DNA of 64,000 nt, from positions 124,421,909-124,485,908 of the forward strand of contig NC_067473.1 of NCBI RefSeq assembly GCF_947179515.1, written 5' to 3'. The translations under genes were made by a program, and so were the position numbers. The notes beneath the pieces are model-generated. The model ran no database searches. It was not told the DNA's origin and saw only the letters and a list, made by a program, of their open reading frames with translations. Numbering within the stretch: the first letter of the stretch is position 1; each line of letters starts with the position of its first letter. The stretch comes from Apodemus sylvaticus (taxonomy: Eukaryota > Chordata > Mammalia > Rodentia > Muridae). Shown here piece by piece: positions 11,651 through 23,974 of the stretch.

Positions 11651-13795
11651 TGACCTCAGATTCTGAGATTCAGTAATTTACCTGTGTTACCAAGCAAACA
11701 CATCTCAGCCTTCCATATTACCAATGTTAAATGCACAGAATGCCCCCCTGTCTCTAATTGGATCCAGTTGATATTCCATATGTAGCATTTTACCAGACAA
11801 TAATTGAAAGAGGCAGGGTCGAGAGAGAAGCCCAGTTCGGAGTCCAACAACTGCAGTGTATTTTGCTGTGCAAACAAATTGACCCATTTAGCAAATACCT
11901 TCAGTTCCAATAATAGGTCATACACTTTTCCAAAATTAATAATCAGGTCCTAAAAGCAAATGCTCCCAATGACCAAGCTCTCAGATGTGCCTCTATATTG
12001 GAACCAGTGTTCACAGATAAAAGACATTAAGAACATTCTTTTCCAAAAAAAAATTCTGGTCTGTTCTTTTTCACCATCCTTTTCCTGGAACATGAGGAGA
12101 GGCAACTGGGCTCAGGGAGAGTCGAAGGAACATGTACCCTCCATGGCTCCCACCTCCATGATTTGCAAAGCTACAGGAACAAAATGAAGTATGCTCCAGT
12201 TTAGTTAACCCCCGAACCATTCTCACTTTCCACCTCACCACCTCCCTACCACAGAGACCACTGTCAAAGAGCTCACAGAGCCCTGAAAGGTAGTCATGAA
12301 GTTTATGTCTTATGCTCTCTTGCACTCAGAGCAAGTAAGCCCAAGTGATTTCATGAAATTCAAATTCATCCTGTCACTTTGCTCTGTCCTTCCTTTTTCT
12401 TCTCAGTGGTGTAAAAAGGATCTCACAAAGGCTATTGTGTATGCTTCGCCAGAAGCACTTGGCAATGGCTCAGAGATACCCAATTGTTGGGGGGTTGAGC
12501 ACATCTGCTTTAAGATCTGCAAACTAAAGAAACTGCATGAGACACATAGTGGGCTTTGTTTTCTGTATGTGAAAATGAAAAGGATTCTGGGCTTGTGTAT
12601 GTTCTGGAATACATTAAATCCCACACCTAATGTAGCCCAGTTAGGAAACTAAGACACAAAAGGTACCATGAGTTGTCTAAATTTACCATCCAAATTTGTT
12701 GTAAGTTAATGATGACACCATCCATTACTTTTCTCAGACATAAAACAGCAACTGCTTCCTTGCTTTCTGTTCGTAAAACATTTTAAACCACGTCAGCATA
12801 TCTGTACAAGCACACCAGCATGTATGCATACACAAATATGACTTTAGAGCCTCTAGGAAAAATATTAGAAAGAGTAGCATGGAAAGAGATCAGACAAACT
12901 TACTGAACAAAAAAACCAATTGCATAGAATACCTTTTCTCAATACCAACAATGATTTATTTATTTATACAGGAAAACTATTCTGTCTGTATAGGAAATAC
13001 GACTTCTGCCTGAGCAGGTACACTGCCCTGTCCCCCACAAGGATCACTAACATCAGTAAACAAACATTGTGAGATCACAAATTACCAGTTACATCCGCCA
13101 CACTCAGGACTGAGAACTGATTGGAAAGATTAATCTATTTTTTTTTCTAGTCTGGAAGTTTAAAACATTATTCTTTTATCTAGCGACTTTTTCATCTTCT
13201 GTCAAACATGCTTGGGCTTCCGTCACTTCTCGACCTTACCAGTGAATAATTCATAGTTAAGTGCTAGTTCAGAAGCAAGGAAAAGAAAGGGAACTTTTAA
13301 AATTTGCATGTCATGCTTTTTAAGTGTGTCCACAAACTCTCTGGTGTTCCTCACCTCACAGTACAGTCTCACTTCATGGCTCTGTAATATAGCTCACTCC
13401 TATCAAGAAAACACAAAAAATGGGGCTATGGGATGACTGAGCCTAGACTCATAAATGGGGACTGGTGCTCTCTGTCTCTTGGTCACAGACTCCTAGAATC
13501 CTGGTCGCCCATGTCAGAAGTCTGTGCTCTACGGCCATTGACTCACAACCCATACATTCCTATGTATAGGGAATCCATACAGGAAAGCAAAACTACACAA
13601 AAATATTCCAACAGTTTGGGTCATTTGATCCCAGATAATAAATATATGATTGATGATGGTTTTGAGTCAGTTCCAGCTCAGTCACTATCTGACTGCCACT
13701 GTTTGAACAACCTCAAGCACAAACAATCTAGCTGAGCCCAAACAACCCTGAATCTTCATGACTGCTTCATGTCATTAAGTTTGGGGTGATCTGGT
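11651..13795. other. Unassigned sequence
   Basis: About 2.1 kb without a convincing gene or repeat. Reading frames of up to 118 codons occur (for example 12296-12652), but they have no recognisable domain and overlap frames on the other strand, so they are treated as chance. Confidence 0.45.
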
Positions 13796-13990
13796 GTATA
13801 GCAATTATCCCACCATGGTAGCTTAATCTCAATCTAAATTAATTCAGCATGGCCTAATAGATCCTTAACGATATCTCTAGGTATGTCTGTGAGAGCATTT
13901 CTAGAAACAGTGAGATCATGAGGGCTCTGACCCAGTGTATGGATCAATCTGTTGAAGGGTACATTATTGGGGGCTGGTGGGGGTAAAAAG
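13796..13990 (+). mobile_element. LTR-type rodent repeat fragment
   Basis: The run 'tatgtctgtgagagcatttc', followed by 'gtgagatcatgagggctctg', closely resembles the repeat at 61568-61995. It looks like a partial copy of the same old LTR-type family. Confidence 0.4.
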
Positions 13991-15200
13991 TAGGAGGAGA
14001 TAGAATATAGTTGGAGGAAAGAGTGACTGGTGCTTGTCCCTGGGAGCTATATATTGCCCTGGACCTTTCTTTTATTCCATTTTCTGTTTCCTGGCTGCCA
14101 TGATGTTAATTTACCTGCCCTGCTACACCCTTACCCTCTAATGTACAGAGTGAAAAGGGTAATGAATCTCCTGAGTGGTCCTGTCAGCTATTTGGTTACA
14201 GTGAAGCAAAAGTAACATACTGTTCCAGGAACTAACCTACCAAGTGGACTGCTGGTGCATTGACTGTCTAGAAACTTCTCCCTGTGGGGAACACTTTGCC
14301 CTCCCAGATCAACACTCTTCTAGATTTATTTACTAGGTAACCCAAGAATCTTTTGGCATATGGGGTAGATTTACACTCTAACCTGGCCATTCAGAACATC
14401 CCATCCTGTATATAGTGGTCCAAGGAAAGAGATTCATTACTTAGCATAGCCAATGAGCCTGAAAATCACAGTGCACACTGAGTCGGGAGAGATGTGGCCC
14501 CCTTTCCACATTCTGGTTTGTAGCATATTCATTAAGAAGGGGGATAATATGATATGAGAAAGAAGGAGACAGAGTCAATGGTGTGGAGAACCAGGGATGG
14601 TGGGGAGGAAACACTGACAGAATTAGGCGTGACATCACCATCTGGACCTGCTGAATCCTTGGCCTTTTCAGACTTCTTTTTTTTTTCCTAAGCTAGCTTT
14701 AGTTTGTTTTCTTTCACTTGCAGGAAGAATTCTGTACACTTCAGTAAAATTTTTTAAAGGGGTGCATGAAGATGCCAGAAATGTATATATAACCTTAGCT
14801 TAAAACAAAATTTAAAATTCCAAATATTTACACAAATGCTAGATTCGAAGCAGAAAAATATGCAAATCATTCTTTGATGCACATAATATACTTGGATTAA
14901 ATGAAAACAAAGAAATAAAAAGTACGAATTGTGATGTCATGATAAAAACTGAAATTTGATTCAATAATGATATCACTTTGGAGTGTAAATATTTTCATAG
15001 CTTAAATCGTTTATTATCTCACAGTCTTCGGGCCAAGTATCCGGGGGCTATTTAGCTGTCTTTTTTTAGGCTATTATCAAAGGCTCAGCAGGAGAGAGGG
15101 CTCATCTGGCAGTTTCATTGGAGTAGAAGCCTTCTGACCCCAGTGGATTCATATCCCCAATTCCATAGAGAGCTCTACTTCCAAATTTAGCATAAACAAA
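13991..15200. other. Unassigned sequence
   Basis: No gene recognised. 15085-15180 faintly resembles an old SINE (a 'ggagagagggctcatctggc' head), but too weakly to call. Confidence 0.4.
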
Positions 15201-15203
15201 AGG

Positions 15204-15285
15204 ACATAGTTCTTTTGTTTTGTTTTATTTTGTTTTCCTGTTTTTCTTTGTATGTTGCTTTGTTTTGTTTTGTTTTGTTTTTATT
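15204..15285 (+). repeat. T-rich (TTTTG)n-type tract
   Basis: Tandem TTTTG/TTTTGT units next to the L1 3'UTR fragment that follows. It is probably the expanded reverse complement of an L1 poly(A)-rich tail. Confidence 0.75.
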
Positions 15286-16440
15286 TTTAGAGTCTTCTTT
15301 TTTATTGCTTGAGAATTTCTAAATACCTCTATGTTTTGATTAAATGCACCCTCCATTCACCCCTCCCCCCATAATTGCCTTCCTATACCTCATCACTTTT
15401 CCCTCCAAATTTCATGTGCTTTTAAAACAAAAATTACACTGAGCCGACTTACCACTCCCTATACGTGCAGGGTTGTAACCATCTACTGGAGATTGGGGTG
15501 GTCTCTCAGTGGCTGTATCCTCTGAAAGCTGACTCTCCCTCTCCCAGGTGCCATCAATAGTCAGTAGCTCCTCAAATGGGGCTGAGACTTCATGAGCCCC
15601 TTCCTGATCTATGCTGGGATTTCAGCTGGCTTGATCTTGTGTGGGTCTTGTGCATGTAGTTCTAGTCACTGTGAGTTCACATGTGAAATGGTGCTGTCAT
15701 GTCAGGCAAATACTAATTCTTGCAGACATCATTCCCTCTTCCTCTTATCATTTTTCTGTGCCCTCTTCCTTGAAGACCCTGGATCCCTGTCAGGGGACAC
15801 ACTTATTGCATTTAGAGCTGAGTATTCCACAGTCTCTGATTTTCTATGTGTTGGTAAGTTTAGGATCTCTGTATTAATTACAATATAATGTAAAAAGAGG
15901 CTTCTCTGAGGACCGCTGAGAGGTGCACTAATCGATGGCTATAAAATTAAGAACTTATTGGACAGTTGGTTACTATGCTCATTTAGCAGAATAATTGTGC
16001 TAGCTTCTCACTTAGGGCCCAGCCACAAATTTTGGTTCCAGTTAATTGTACAAATCATGAGTTCTGTTTTTTTGGAGTAAGCTATAAATCCAATCAAAAT
16101 GTTGTTGGTAACTCCCATGACTTCTGTGTTTTCATTGCACTAGCGTAACCTGACAGGTCAGTCTTAACTGTAGCTCCCAGGGTTAAGAGCTGGGTAGACC
16201 ACTGACAATTTTTCTTCCCCACCCCCATCCACCACAGCATATGTAGAACCATCCATCTCTATGAAAGACAGCCAGTGGGGATGCTGTTCTAGGTTGGTAC
16301 CAGCTCAGTGTCCTGTGACTCAAATGTGTTATCCTCAGTAATAAGATCTTACTATTAAGTTCTGGAGTGGGTAATAAGGAACAATACCAATATTCTGAAA
16401 TTCTGGGCAACCATTATGAGACCCTATTATTGATCAACAA
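15286..16440 (-). mobile_element. L1 3'UTR fragment (old murine L1)
   Basis: Reverse-strand L1 3'UTR sequence, with phrases shared with 30575-31125 ('gtgagttcac/atca' region; 'tcatgagccccttcctgatc'). No ORF2 remnant is visible. The two windows are independent copies of the same or a close subfamily. Confidence 0.65.
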
Positions 16441-16599
16441 CTTGTAAAAAGAAAAAGAAAGAAGAAAAGAAAAGAGGTAAATCATACCAGGCAATAACCT
16501 TTTTATTTGATAGCCTGTGGTGTCTGGGAGAGGCATTGCTTCCCACCACCACATTATAGGGTGACTACATTTAAATCCCTTTTAGATATGTATATGTGT

Positions 16600-16890
16600 G
16601 CATTTAGGAAATTTAGTAGTAGGTTTATGTGTGACATTTTTTAAAGCTCTTTAATGTAGTCAACCTTCCCAAGTTCACTCCTTCACACTGCCCTCTCAAC
16701 CCTCACCCATTTAACCCTTCCTATTGCCTTTCTGTCTTCAAACCACCAGGATTATTCCACTGTCCCCTGAAATTCAGCCATGGCCCCTTACTAGTTTCCT
16801 GACTTCTGTGGGCACTCCAACTTAAATACACATATCTATGATTCAAAGCTAGCATCCACATATGAGAGAGAATGTGCTACTCAACATTTG
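16600..16890 (-). mobile_element. Old L1 fragment (3' region)
   Basis: Sequence such as 'tgtgggcactccaacttaaa' followed by 'catatgagagagaatgtgct' matches the antisense 3'UTR/ORF2-end joint of old rodent L1 elements. It is cut off at about 16890. Confidence 0.55.
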
Positions 16891-18449
16891 GTTCAAGGAG
16901 AAGGGGATACCTGATAAACCAGACAGGCCTGGAATGGAAAAACCAGACCTTGCTGGGGGTGCAGGGAATAAAGTCTCAGAGGAGCTTGGTGAGCCTATGG
17001 AATGGAAAGGAACATGCCTCCCTGTAAGTAGATGATGGAAAAGCATTTGCCTAATAAACATTCTTTTTACTTATCTTATTGGTGAATAGTTGGGGGCAGT
17101 GGGCAGTGGATAGAGATTATAGAGGAACTAGATCTATGGCAAGATTCACATGCACAAGCATTAGAACACTTTGAATCACAGCACAAGGGGTACAACTTTC
17201 TTGGTTTCTTCGTTTGAAGGGCAAATGTCCTAGATCCCAGGTCTCATCCAAGTCAGGCAGGCCAGTGTTGCCTGCATCCCCTGAGAGCCTAAGCACACAT
17301 GACAGAATGGATGAAGATGTAGCATGCACATACAGTGGGGAAACATGGAAAGTTATACATTTATCAAAAACACTTGGCCTTGTCTAGCTGAACATTTGGA
17401 CTTGCCGCTTTCTAATCACTAATTGCTCTATAACATCCCATTTGGCTGTTGTAAGCATGTTCCTCTAAGTAAATGAGTGTGTAAAACAAAACCATCACCG
17501 TTAGGGTAGCTCATTAGTAAGCTTTAAGAAAAGACTATCATTGTCTGCATTTGGCACAAGGGAAAGGGTAAAATTATTTGCATAAAAACTATTAGATGTA
17601 GAATTTTAAAAGAAGGTTTAGACTCCAGGGTATGTCATTCTAAAAATAGGTTCACTTATTGTACGGATGTATCCACACAAAGAGCTATATTATAAATAGT
17701 TTAAGTTGCTACTTCCCACATGTACAGGGTGCATTCCCAATTCCCATGTTATTATTCATTTTTAAATAAACATTTCCATTTTCCTATCTACATAAAAGGT
17801 AGCATTAGATTCCTCCTGGAGAACAGCAGTCACTAGCCAGTCACCTGAAGGTTTCTTTTGTGTGCAGCTTTCCAATGTAGAAAAGCCAAGGTTGCAGTAG
17901 AGAATAAAATAACAAGAGTAATTGGTTCTGGCCATAAGAAAATGCTCTTAGCTTGATTCAAATTGCATTTGTACCAGGTTCACACAAGAACACAAAACAA
18001 ACCACCATCCATTTATTAAGCCAAGATATGTAAGCTAGAAAGAAACAGTATGTGTCAGCAGAGGGTTCTATTACAAAACTGCTTCCCATCACCAAAATAT
18101 CAGTATAAGAACTGACACTGTGTGGTCGATTCTGATCTTCAGAACTGTAGTCAACCTTCCTTCCTCTGTTTCTGAAGTTACAAAGCACTGAGCATGTGGT
18201 ATAAGGCTTGCACTTCCTGAAAGCGGTGGCTTTAAACTCCATTTCTCTCTCTATTGTTTTCCATTCCCCAATAAGAAAGCAAAGTTGGAAGGGTTGGGTG
18301 TCTCCTCTCTGCTGTCTCATTTAGTCTTTTCCACAAAAGGCATGTCATGGGGTTGGGAGGCTGAACTTGTGGTAACACCTTAGCTTTATACTTCCAGGAA
18401 TTCTAAGGAGGAAGCAGGCCTTTTTGAAGTAGTTTTCCTGAATACCTAC
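16891..18449. other. Unassigned sequence
   Basis: No supported gene. A minus-strand frame at 17958-18320 (120 codons) has no known domain or usual composition and is not called. Confidence 0.45.
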
Positions 18450-18717
18450 TGTCCTCTTATTGTAATTTTGTTTCTGGCAGGATGGTTACAGTTTGAGGCA
18501 CGAATAAGGTAGCAGTTTAGGCTCTGACTCCAGCATCCTTGTGACTGGCTGCCAGGACACTTTTCTTGATGAATGGAAGGTAGGAAACCTTAGTGCTCTA
18601 TACCTGCGGTGGAGTTCTGAAGTTGAGTCTCTTTTGCAAAAGAGACTCAACCTCAGAACGTATTCTTGCCTCAAACTGTAACCATCCGGCCAGAAACAAA
18701 ATTACAATAAGAGGACA
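18450..18717. repeat. Nested fold-back inverted repeat
   Basis: Outer arms 18450-18509 and 18658-18717 are about 60 bp, reverse-complementary, with roughly four mismatches (both contain tgtcctcttattgtaatttt in one orientation). An inner near-perfect palindrome has 22-bp arms at 18614-18635 and 18638-18659 around a GC centre, with one mismatch. On the right the outer and inner arms are contiguous; on the left about 104 bp separates them. The right side therefore looks like an inverted copy of the left with an internal 104-bp gap. No ORF or known transposon ends are seen. Confidence 0.93.
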
Positions 18718-18990
18718 GCTCTCTCTGGCTAAACAGCTAAACCCATGTGGCTAACTGGTAAAACAACAGTTCTCAGGAAATTGGGATTTCTAGAGGAATC
18801 TCACACTGGGAGAAGAAAAAGAATGAAGCCTGGTGCCAGAAAGGGGAAGGACTTGTCTCCCACGAAGAGATTTTCCACAGCTCTGACAACTTAGATGCCT
18901 TTCTGGAAGGACTGGCACCAAGACAATGACAGATCAGTGATGAGCAAGGACCCTGCTTTGACCAAGACTACTTAGTTATGCATTCCTTTT
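18718..18990. other. Unassigned sequence
   Basis: Nothing recognisable beyond ordinary non-coding sequence. Confidence 0.4.
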
Positions 18991-19195
18991 GCCTTCCATT
19001 CAAGCCTGAATCTCATGCCAGGTCTCTAAAGATTAAAGATTTAATTTAATAAATTAGATGAAATAAAGATGTAATGTCATGTCCCAAAGAAACCTGGTAC
19101 CTGAGGCTTCTCCCAGCACTTCTTATCCAACTCCCTACCCTAAGCCTCTCGAGCCCAGGAGCTCTGCTTACTTTCTCTTCCCCCCAGCTTCTGGG

Positions 19196-19226
<31 letters not shown>

Positions 19227-19395
19227 GCTATATGCTCTTGGTCCTTTTGAATCCTTCTGTCCTCTTCTTCCTCTCTCGCTCTCACCCCATTTCTCTTCTC
19301 TCGTGGCCCAGTTCAATCTAGATCTTCCAGATGCCTCTGGCTGTGCTTGCCCTCATATCTAAATAAAATTCTTTTCTTCAACTGTACCTTGGAAT
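18991..19395 (+). mobile_element. LTR-like repeat with (TG)n
   Basis: A pyrimidine-rich region ends in a polyadenylation-type box ('ctaaataaaattcttttctt' near 19358-19378) preceded by 'cctctggctgtgcttgccct', the layout of a rodent LTR 3' part. A (TG)n run lies at 19196-19219. No target-site duplication was found, so boundaries and family are uncertain. Confidence 0.4.
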
Positions 19396-20379
19396 GGTCA
19401 TGTCTTCATAAACCTGTTTGGTCAGTTGACCTCTAGCAGATTGAAGTCTGCCAGCAAGGTAAACTGTATCTGTGTCTGCCTTGGTAGTTCTAGACCTGGT
19501 AGCAGCAGACCTGGTAGCTCTAGAAAAGTGAGGCTTGAGGTCTGATATTACATATGAAATGAGTTGATTAGGTCGCTGCAACCTTGGAGAAGGAGCTGGT
19601 TGCTGTTAACACCATCAGAGATTTGAGAAGAATAAATTATAGCAGGAATTATAATTCATATGGCCTATGTATCAACTAAAATGACAAAGACTCACCTCTA
19701 CCTGGATGATAATCCTAGGTTCCTGTGGTCTCAATGGCTTTGCTGGGAGGCAGAGGTTTTATGCCTTTGGCTGTCAGAATGGCATTACATCTTCTGCTAA
19801 TGCATAGAACAGCATCAGACTTCAGGTACCAGACCCAGATGGTCTGAGAGATGGTCCTGTGGAGGAGAAACTTGGGAGAGCTAGCCTACTTTGACAAGGC
19901 AGAGTAGAAGAGTCTCCCAAACAATGTCTACAGTTAGGCAGGGCCTTGGTGGCAACCATGGGACAGCTCTTTGCTCAGCGGTTAGCATCACCACAATCCA
20001 GGTGGAGTGAACTGTGTCCTATCATCTTCTTTGTAGACCTTAAGATCACACTGGAGGCTGGCATTTCTGGCTGTCACTGAGGGAGTCACTGGAGCTCTTT
20101 GCTCTTCTTCCCAATGTGACCACATTGAGTCCTTAATTCCCCTTTCTCTGCTTTTCAGTATCACTGTCTGTTTAATTGTCCTGTTGAAGATGGGAGGCCA
20201 AGCGTAGCTTTTAGCAGCATGTGCAGTAGGAATTTAGGCATCACAGGGATGCAGTGGAGCTCAATACAATGCAGGAAATGCTATTCATGTATTGGTATTC
20301 CGAACATAATGGTGTACAGAGCCATATTGGGGCAGTCTTGCACTTGGTCAGAGTTTGACTTTGGTCAAGGTTAACTTCT
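19396..20379. other. Unassigned sequence
   Basis: About 1 kb with no recognisable gene. Short frames on both strands lack domains. Confidence 0.4.
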
Positions 20380-20700
20380 CCCAGTTAGCCAGGATCCTTC
20401 TCCACCCAGGGTGGAGCGCTCGAAGTAAAGGTTAAGTTCATTGTTCCTCCAGGTCTAGGAATTCCTGAATTAAGCAGGTGACCCACCCACCTGCCGGAGC
20501 AGTCAAGACGAGGACCTCCAAGAGAAGCTAGACAACTTCCACCGTAACTCAGCCTGGAGTCTGGGGGGAAGGGTTGCCCAAACTGTTAAAAGGTCTGGCG
20601 CCATTAAAGTTTCCGGCTTTGATCAGTGAACATTGTCTTAGCCGCACTTCTTTTCGCCCCTCTTCCCTATTTATTCTCTCAACAGGTAACCCGGTTTACA
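20380..20700 (+). mobile_element. ERV-type LTR-like segment
   Basis: The run 'ggcgccattaaagtttccgg', followed by a pyrimidine-rich stretch and 'aggtaacccggtttaca', resembles the R-U5 end of a rodent ERV LTR, closing on ACA at about 20700. No primer-binding site or retroviral genes follow, so it would be a solo or partial LTR. The 5' boundary is a guess. Confidence 0.4.
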
Positions 20701-21311
20701 TGTGGCTGCTGGCAGCTACATAATGGTACCAAGGTTACAGGAAGGAGTCCTTAGATTCAGTCGTCAGAAGAGAATAGCAGGTATGAAGCTCTGAGTGAGA
20801 ATAGATGGGAAGAGAATGCTTGAAGAGCTGTGGTCTAGCTTGGATTTGCAATGTGGCAGAAGGCATGCAGTGCTATTAGTAGAGAGTGGGGTCCTGGAGA
20901 GGAGATGCCTGGTAAGACATCACTGGGGACTAGCACTCAAAGGGGATTGTGGACCCTGGCTCTTTCTCTTTCCATTGTTTGTTGGCCTAAGGTGAGCACT
21001 TTTGCTCTGTTATATGATTTACCCAAAAAGTATAGCATCCCCAAAGGCCTAGGCATTGCCCAGCCACCATTGTGGATTAGCCCCTTCAGAACAATGAGCC
21101 AAAGTAAGCCCCTTCTCTCCACAAGTTCATTACCTGAGGGATGTTTTATAATAATAGAAAGCCAGGCAATTTACTGAGCTTATGGATGAGAAAAGTAAAG
21201 AACAGACTCATGGGTCTAATGAAGTGCTCATTCCTGGTTCTAGGGGTCCAATGAGGCCATGGCAAAAGCCTAGTCAAGGTCATAGAAATACAGGAATACA
21301 GCCTTCCCCTT
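20701..21311. other. Unassigned sequence
   Basis: No gene recognised. A 108-codon plus-strand frame at 20851-21177 has no known domain. Confidence 0.4.
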
Positions 21312-21639
21312 TGTGATGGTTTATATATGCTCAGCCCAGGGAGTAGCACTATTAGAAGGTGTGGCCTTGTTGGAGTAGGTGTGACACTGTGGATGTGGGC
21401 TTTAAGACCCTTATCCTAGCTATCTAGAAGTCAGTATTCTGATAGTAGACTTCAGATGAAGATGTAGAACTTTCAGCTCCTTCTGCACCATGCCTGCCTG
21501 GATACTGCCATGCTCCTGCCTTGATAAGAATGGACTGAGCCTCTGACCCTGGCCCTGTAAGCCAGCCCCAATTAAATGTTGTCCTTATAAGACTTGCCTT
21601 GGTCATGGTGTCTGTTCACAGCAGTAAAACCCTAAGACA
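21312..21639 (+). mobile_element. MaLR-type solo LTR
   Basis: A 328-bp element begins TGTGATGG and ends AAGACA. It is flanked by the 5-bp duplication ccctt (21307-21311 and 21640-21644), as expected for ERVL/MaLR insertions. The 3' part carries 'cccaattaaatgttgtcctt', with an ATTAAA-type polyadenylation signal, and 'ccttggtcatggtgtctgtt'. No internal region is present, so it is a solo LTR. The family is assigned by likeness to MaLR LTRs; the exact subfamily is not known to me. Confidence 0.8.
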
Positions 21640-21644
21640 CCCTT

Positions 21645-23070
21645 TTACAGATGGCAAAGTAGAGGTCCAATATAGGGAAGAAAAAAAAAAGACTTGTCTT
21701 ATAAGAGAAGTGACATCATGGATATTGTCTGACAGTAATTTTATTATCTTTATTTATTTACTTATTTGCTTACTTGTATGGATGGAGACAGAACAGACAA
21801 CAGCCATGGGGCACTTATGAAAGTCAGAGGACAACTTGCAGGAGTTCACTTTCTTCTTCTTTTGTGTTCATTCTGGTAATTAACCATCACTTGGCTTGGT
21901 GGCAAGTGTGTTTATGTATATGACCTAACAGTACTTTAAACCTGCCAAGCAAGTATCTGTTTAGCTTCCATTATACTGTCATGAATGCCTTCAAGGCATT
22001 GTGAGTGCAAAACTACTGAGCACATACACCCGGGTGAAGTTCAGACTAAGCAAGCATGGCATCAGTGAGGAGAGGGGGCAACCCACTCACAAAACAGAGG
22101 GAGCCAGAGAGCACGAGCTGGCTACCGGGCAAATGGGGAAAGGTGCAGTGCTGGCGAGAAGCAATTGCCCCATCTAAACCAGAACCAAAGGGCATTCTCA
22201 TGTGCTCAGCTTTACTGTTTTGACCATGAGACCCAGGACATAAAGACCTGCATTTCAAATCTGTTCTACTTCTTAGCTTTCTGACCTGGGCAAGTTACTT
22301 AAACTCTAAGGGCTTTGGATTCTGCCTCTATAAACAAAAGATAATAGCATCTGACTCACAGGGTTGTTTTCATTAGCCGTGAGAGAGAAAGCTTTGATGA
22401 TGTCCTGCAGCATCCCTGACCCATGCTGCTTAGCATTGCTTCTGCAAATCCAGGTAGGTCCAAAGACAGTCATTTTCTGGAAAAGTCTCAATTATCTGTT
22501 ATGCAGCAGGACTCTCCTAATTGGGCTCTTGGTCTGTTTAGTTTTAATGATTTTTTTCCAAATTAAATAGAGAGCGAGAAGCTGGTTTAGATTACGGGGG
22601 TCACTGCAAAAGAACAGAAAAAGTAGATATGACCCATTTTTAAGCTGCCACAGCATAATTGGGAACGCATTCTTTGCCTTGGGAAAGAGCCAGTGCTGGA
22701 GGCCTTCCTTGCTCTGTGGGTCACATTAACAAGAGAGACACTTTGACGGTTGGACGCTAGGGCTCATTCCTGGAGCTTCACTTTCTCTGACCTTCCTGGG
22801 GTCCCTCACCAGGAGGCTTGTCTAACACACTTCCAAGAATTGTTCAAATTTCCGTTTTATAAATTTGGCTCCAAACAAGATCAACATCAGTGCCTTTATG
22901 ACACTATTGATGCAATCCCTAGTGTCATTTGTTGGGAGGGGGAAGAGTTGAGATGAATCCTATAACAATTTGTGGCAGATTGTCTCCAAAGACAGTAGTC
23001 CATCATGCAAGAAGTACTAAGAGAAGATTCTGCCAGTTGCAAGAAGGTGATCTCAGATAATAAGTGAATT
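21645..23070. other. Unassigned sequence
   Basis: About 1.4 kb with no supported gene or repeat beyond a short A-rich tract near 21681. Frames of 60-73 codons are treated as chance. Confidence 0.4.
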
Positions 23071-23072
23071 AT

Positions 23073-23093
23073 ACACACACACACACACACATA

Positions 23094-23148
<55 letters not shown>
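23073..23148 (+). repeat. (CA)n-(GA)n compound microsatellite
   Basis: Alternating CA units to about 23110, then GA units to 23148. It produces spurious serine/leucine/valine/cysteine-rich reading frames on the minus strand. Confidence 0.97.
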
Positions 23149-23150
<2 letters not shown>

Positions 23151-23164
23151 AGGTAACTGTGTCA

Positions 23165-23540
23165 TCAGAAAAGACAGTACAGAGATGTCTCAGTGGGTAT
23201 AGTACTTGCCATACAAACATGAGGATGTGGGTTTGGATTCTCACAACCCACATAAAGCCAGATGTAATAGCACACATCTGTAACGCCAGCACTTGTTGAA
23301 GGAGAGAGGATGCTGAAATAGGAGAATCTTCAGAAGCTCACAAGCTACCCAGACTGGCATATACAATGGTACATAAAGACCCAGTCTTAAATAAGGTAGA
23401 AAGCAGGGACCAACATCAGAGTTTGACCCTGACCTCCACATATATACCATGGGGTGCTTGGGGGTAGGGTATGCCTAACATATACACACACATGCACAGG
23501 CACATGTGCATGCATGCACATAAACATACATTCAAAGGTG
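23165..23540 (+). mobile_element. B4-type SINE with CA-rich tail
   Basis: The head 'agagatgtctcagtgggta', the 'cacataaagccag' joint, and a B1-like segment ('cacacatctgtaacgccagc') identify a diverged B4 SINE. It is followed by a tail of TATACACACACATGCAC-type repeats. Confidence 0.7.
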
Positions 23541-23909
23541 AAAAAATGATAAATTTGTTTAGAATTTAAGGACAGTATGGAGGCTTGTCTTGTAGCCTAC
23601 TCCATAGAATACACTAGTAAATAAAGAGTTTGAATGCTCATTCTCATTTCTTTCTCCTCTTCACTGATTTCAAGAGCAACTATAGAAAACATATGCATTT
23701 AATGTACTACTATAGATTTAACACATTAAACTCTAGAGTACTTAAGTTTGGCACAAAATATTTGACACAATATCTTTTTGTATGTGACCCCTTAACTCAA
23801 ACAAACAAAAAATTAAAATGTTTTACTAGAAAATTATCAATCCAAAGAAAACAGTAGAGGGAAAATACATGAATAAAAATATGAGCATTTAAGAAATAAA
23901 AATCAAAAT

Positions 23910-23912
<3 letters not shown>
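23541..23912. other. Unassigned AT-rich sequence
   Basis: No gene or repeat recognised. Confidence 0.4.

Positions 23913-23962
<50 letters not shown>
23913..23962 (+). repeat. (AT)25 microsatellite
   Basis: Fifty bases of uninterrupted AT dinucleotides, self-complementary and able to form a cruciform. Confidence 0.98.
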
Positions 23963-23965
<3 letters not shown>

Positions 23966-23974
23966 TAAAACTAA

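Noticed and set aside
18450..18717. microRNA precursor reading of the fold-back
   Set aside because: The arms are long and near-perfect, more like a double-stranded RNA hairpin. There is no evidence for a defined 22-nt product, so it is reported only as a structural repeat.
22896..23292. Ser/Leu- and Val/Cys-repeat proteins
   Set aside because: Translations of (CA)n/(GA)n microsatellite. The same applies to frames at 32139-32377, 41277-41618, 43285-43539 and 58704-58910.
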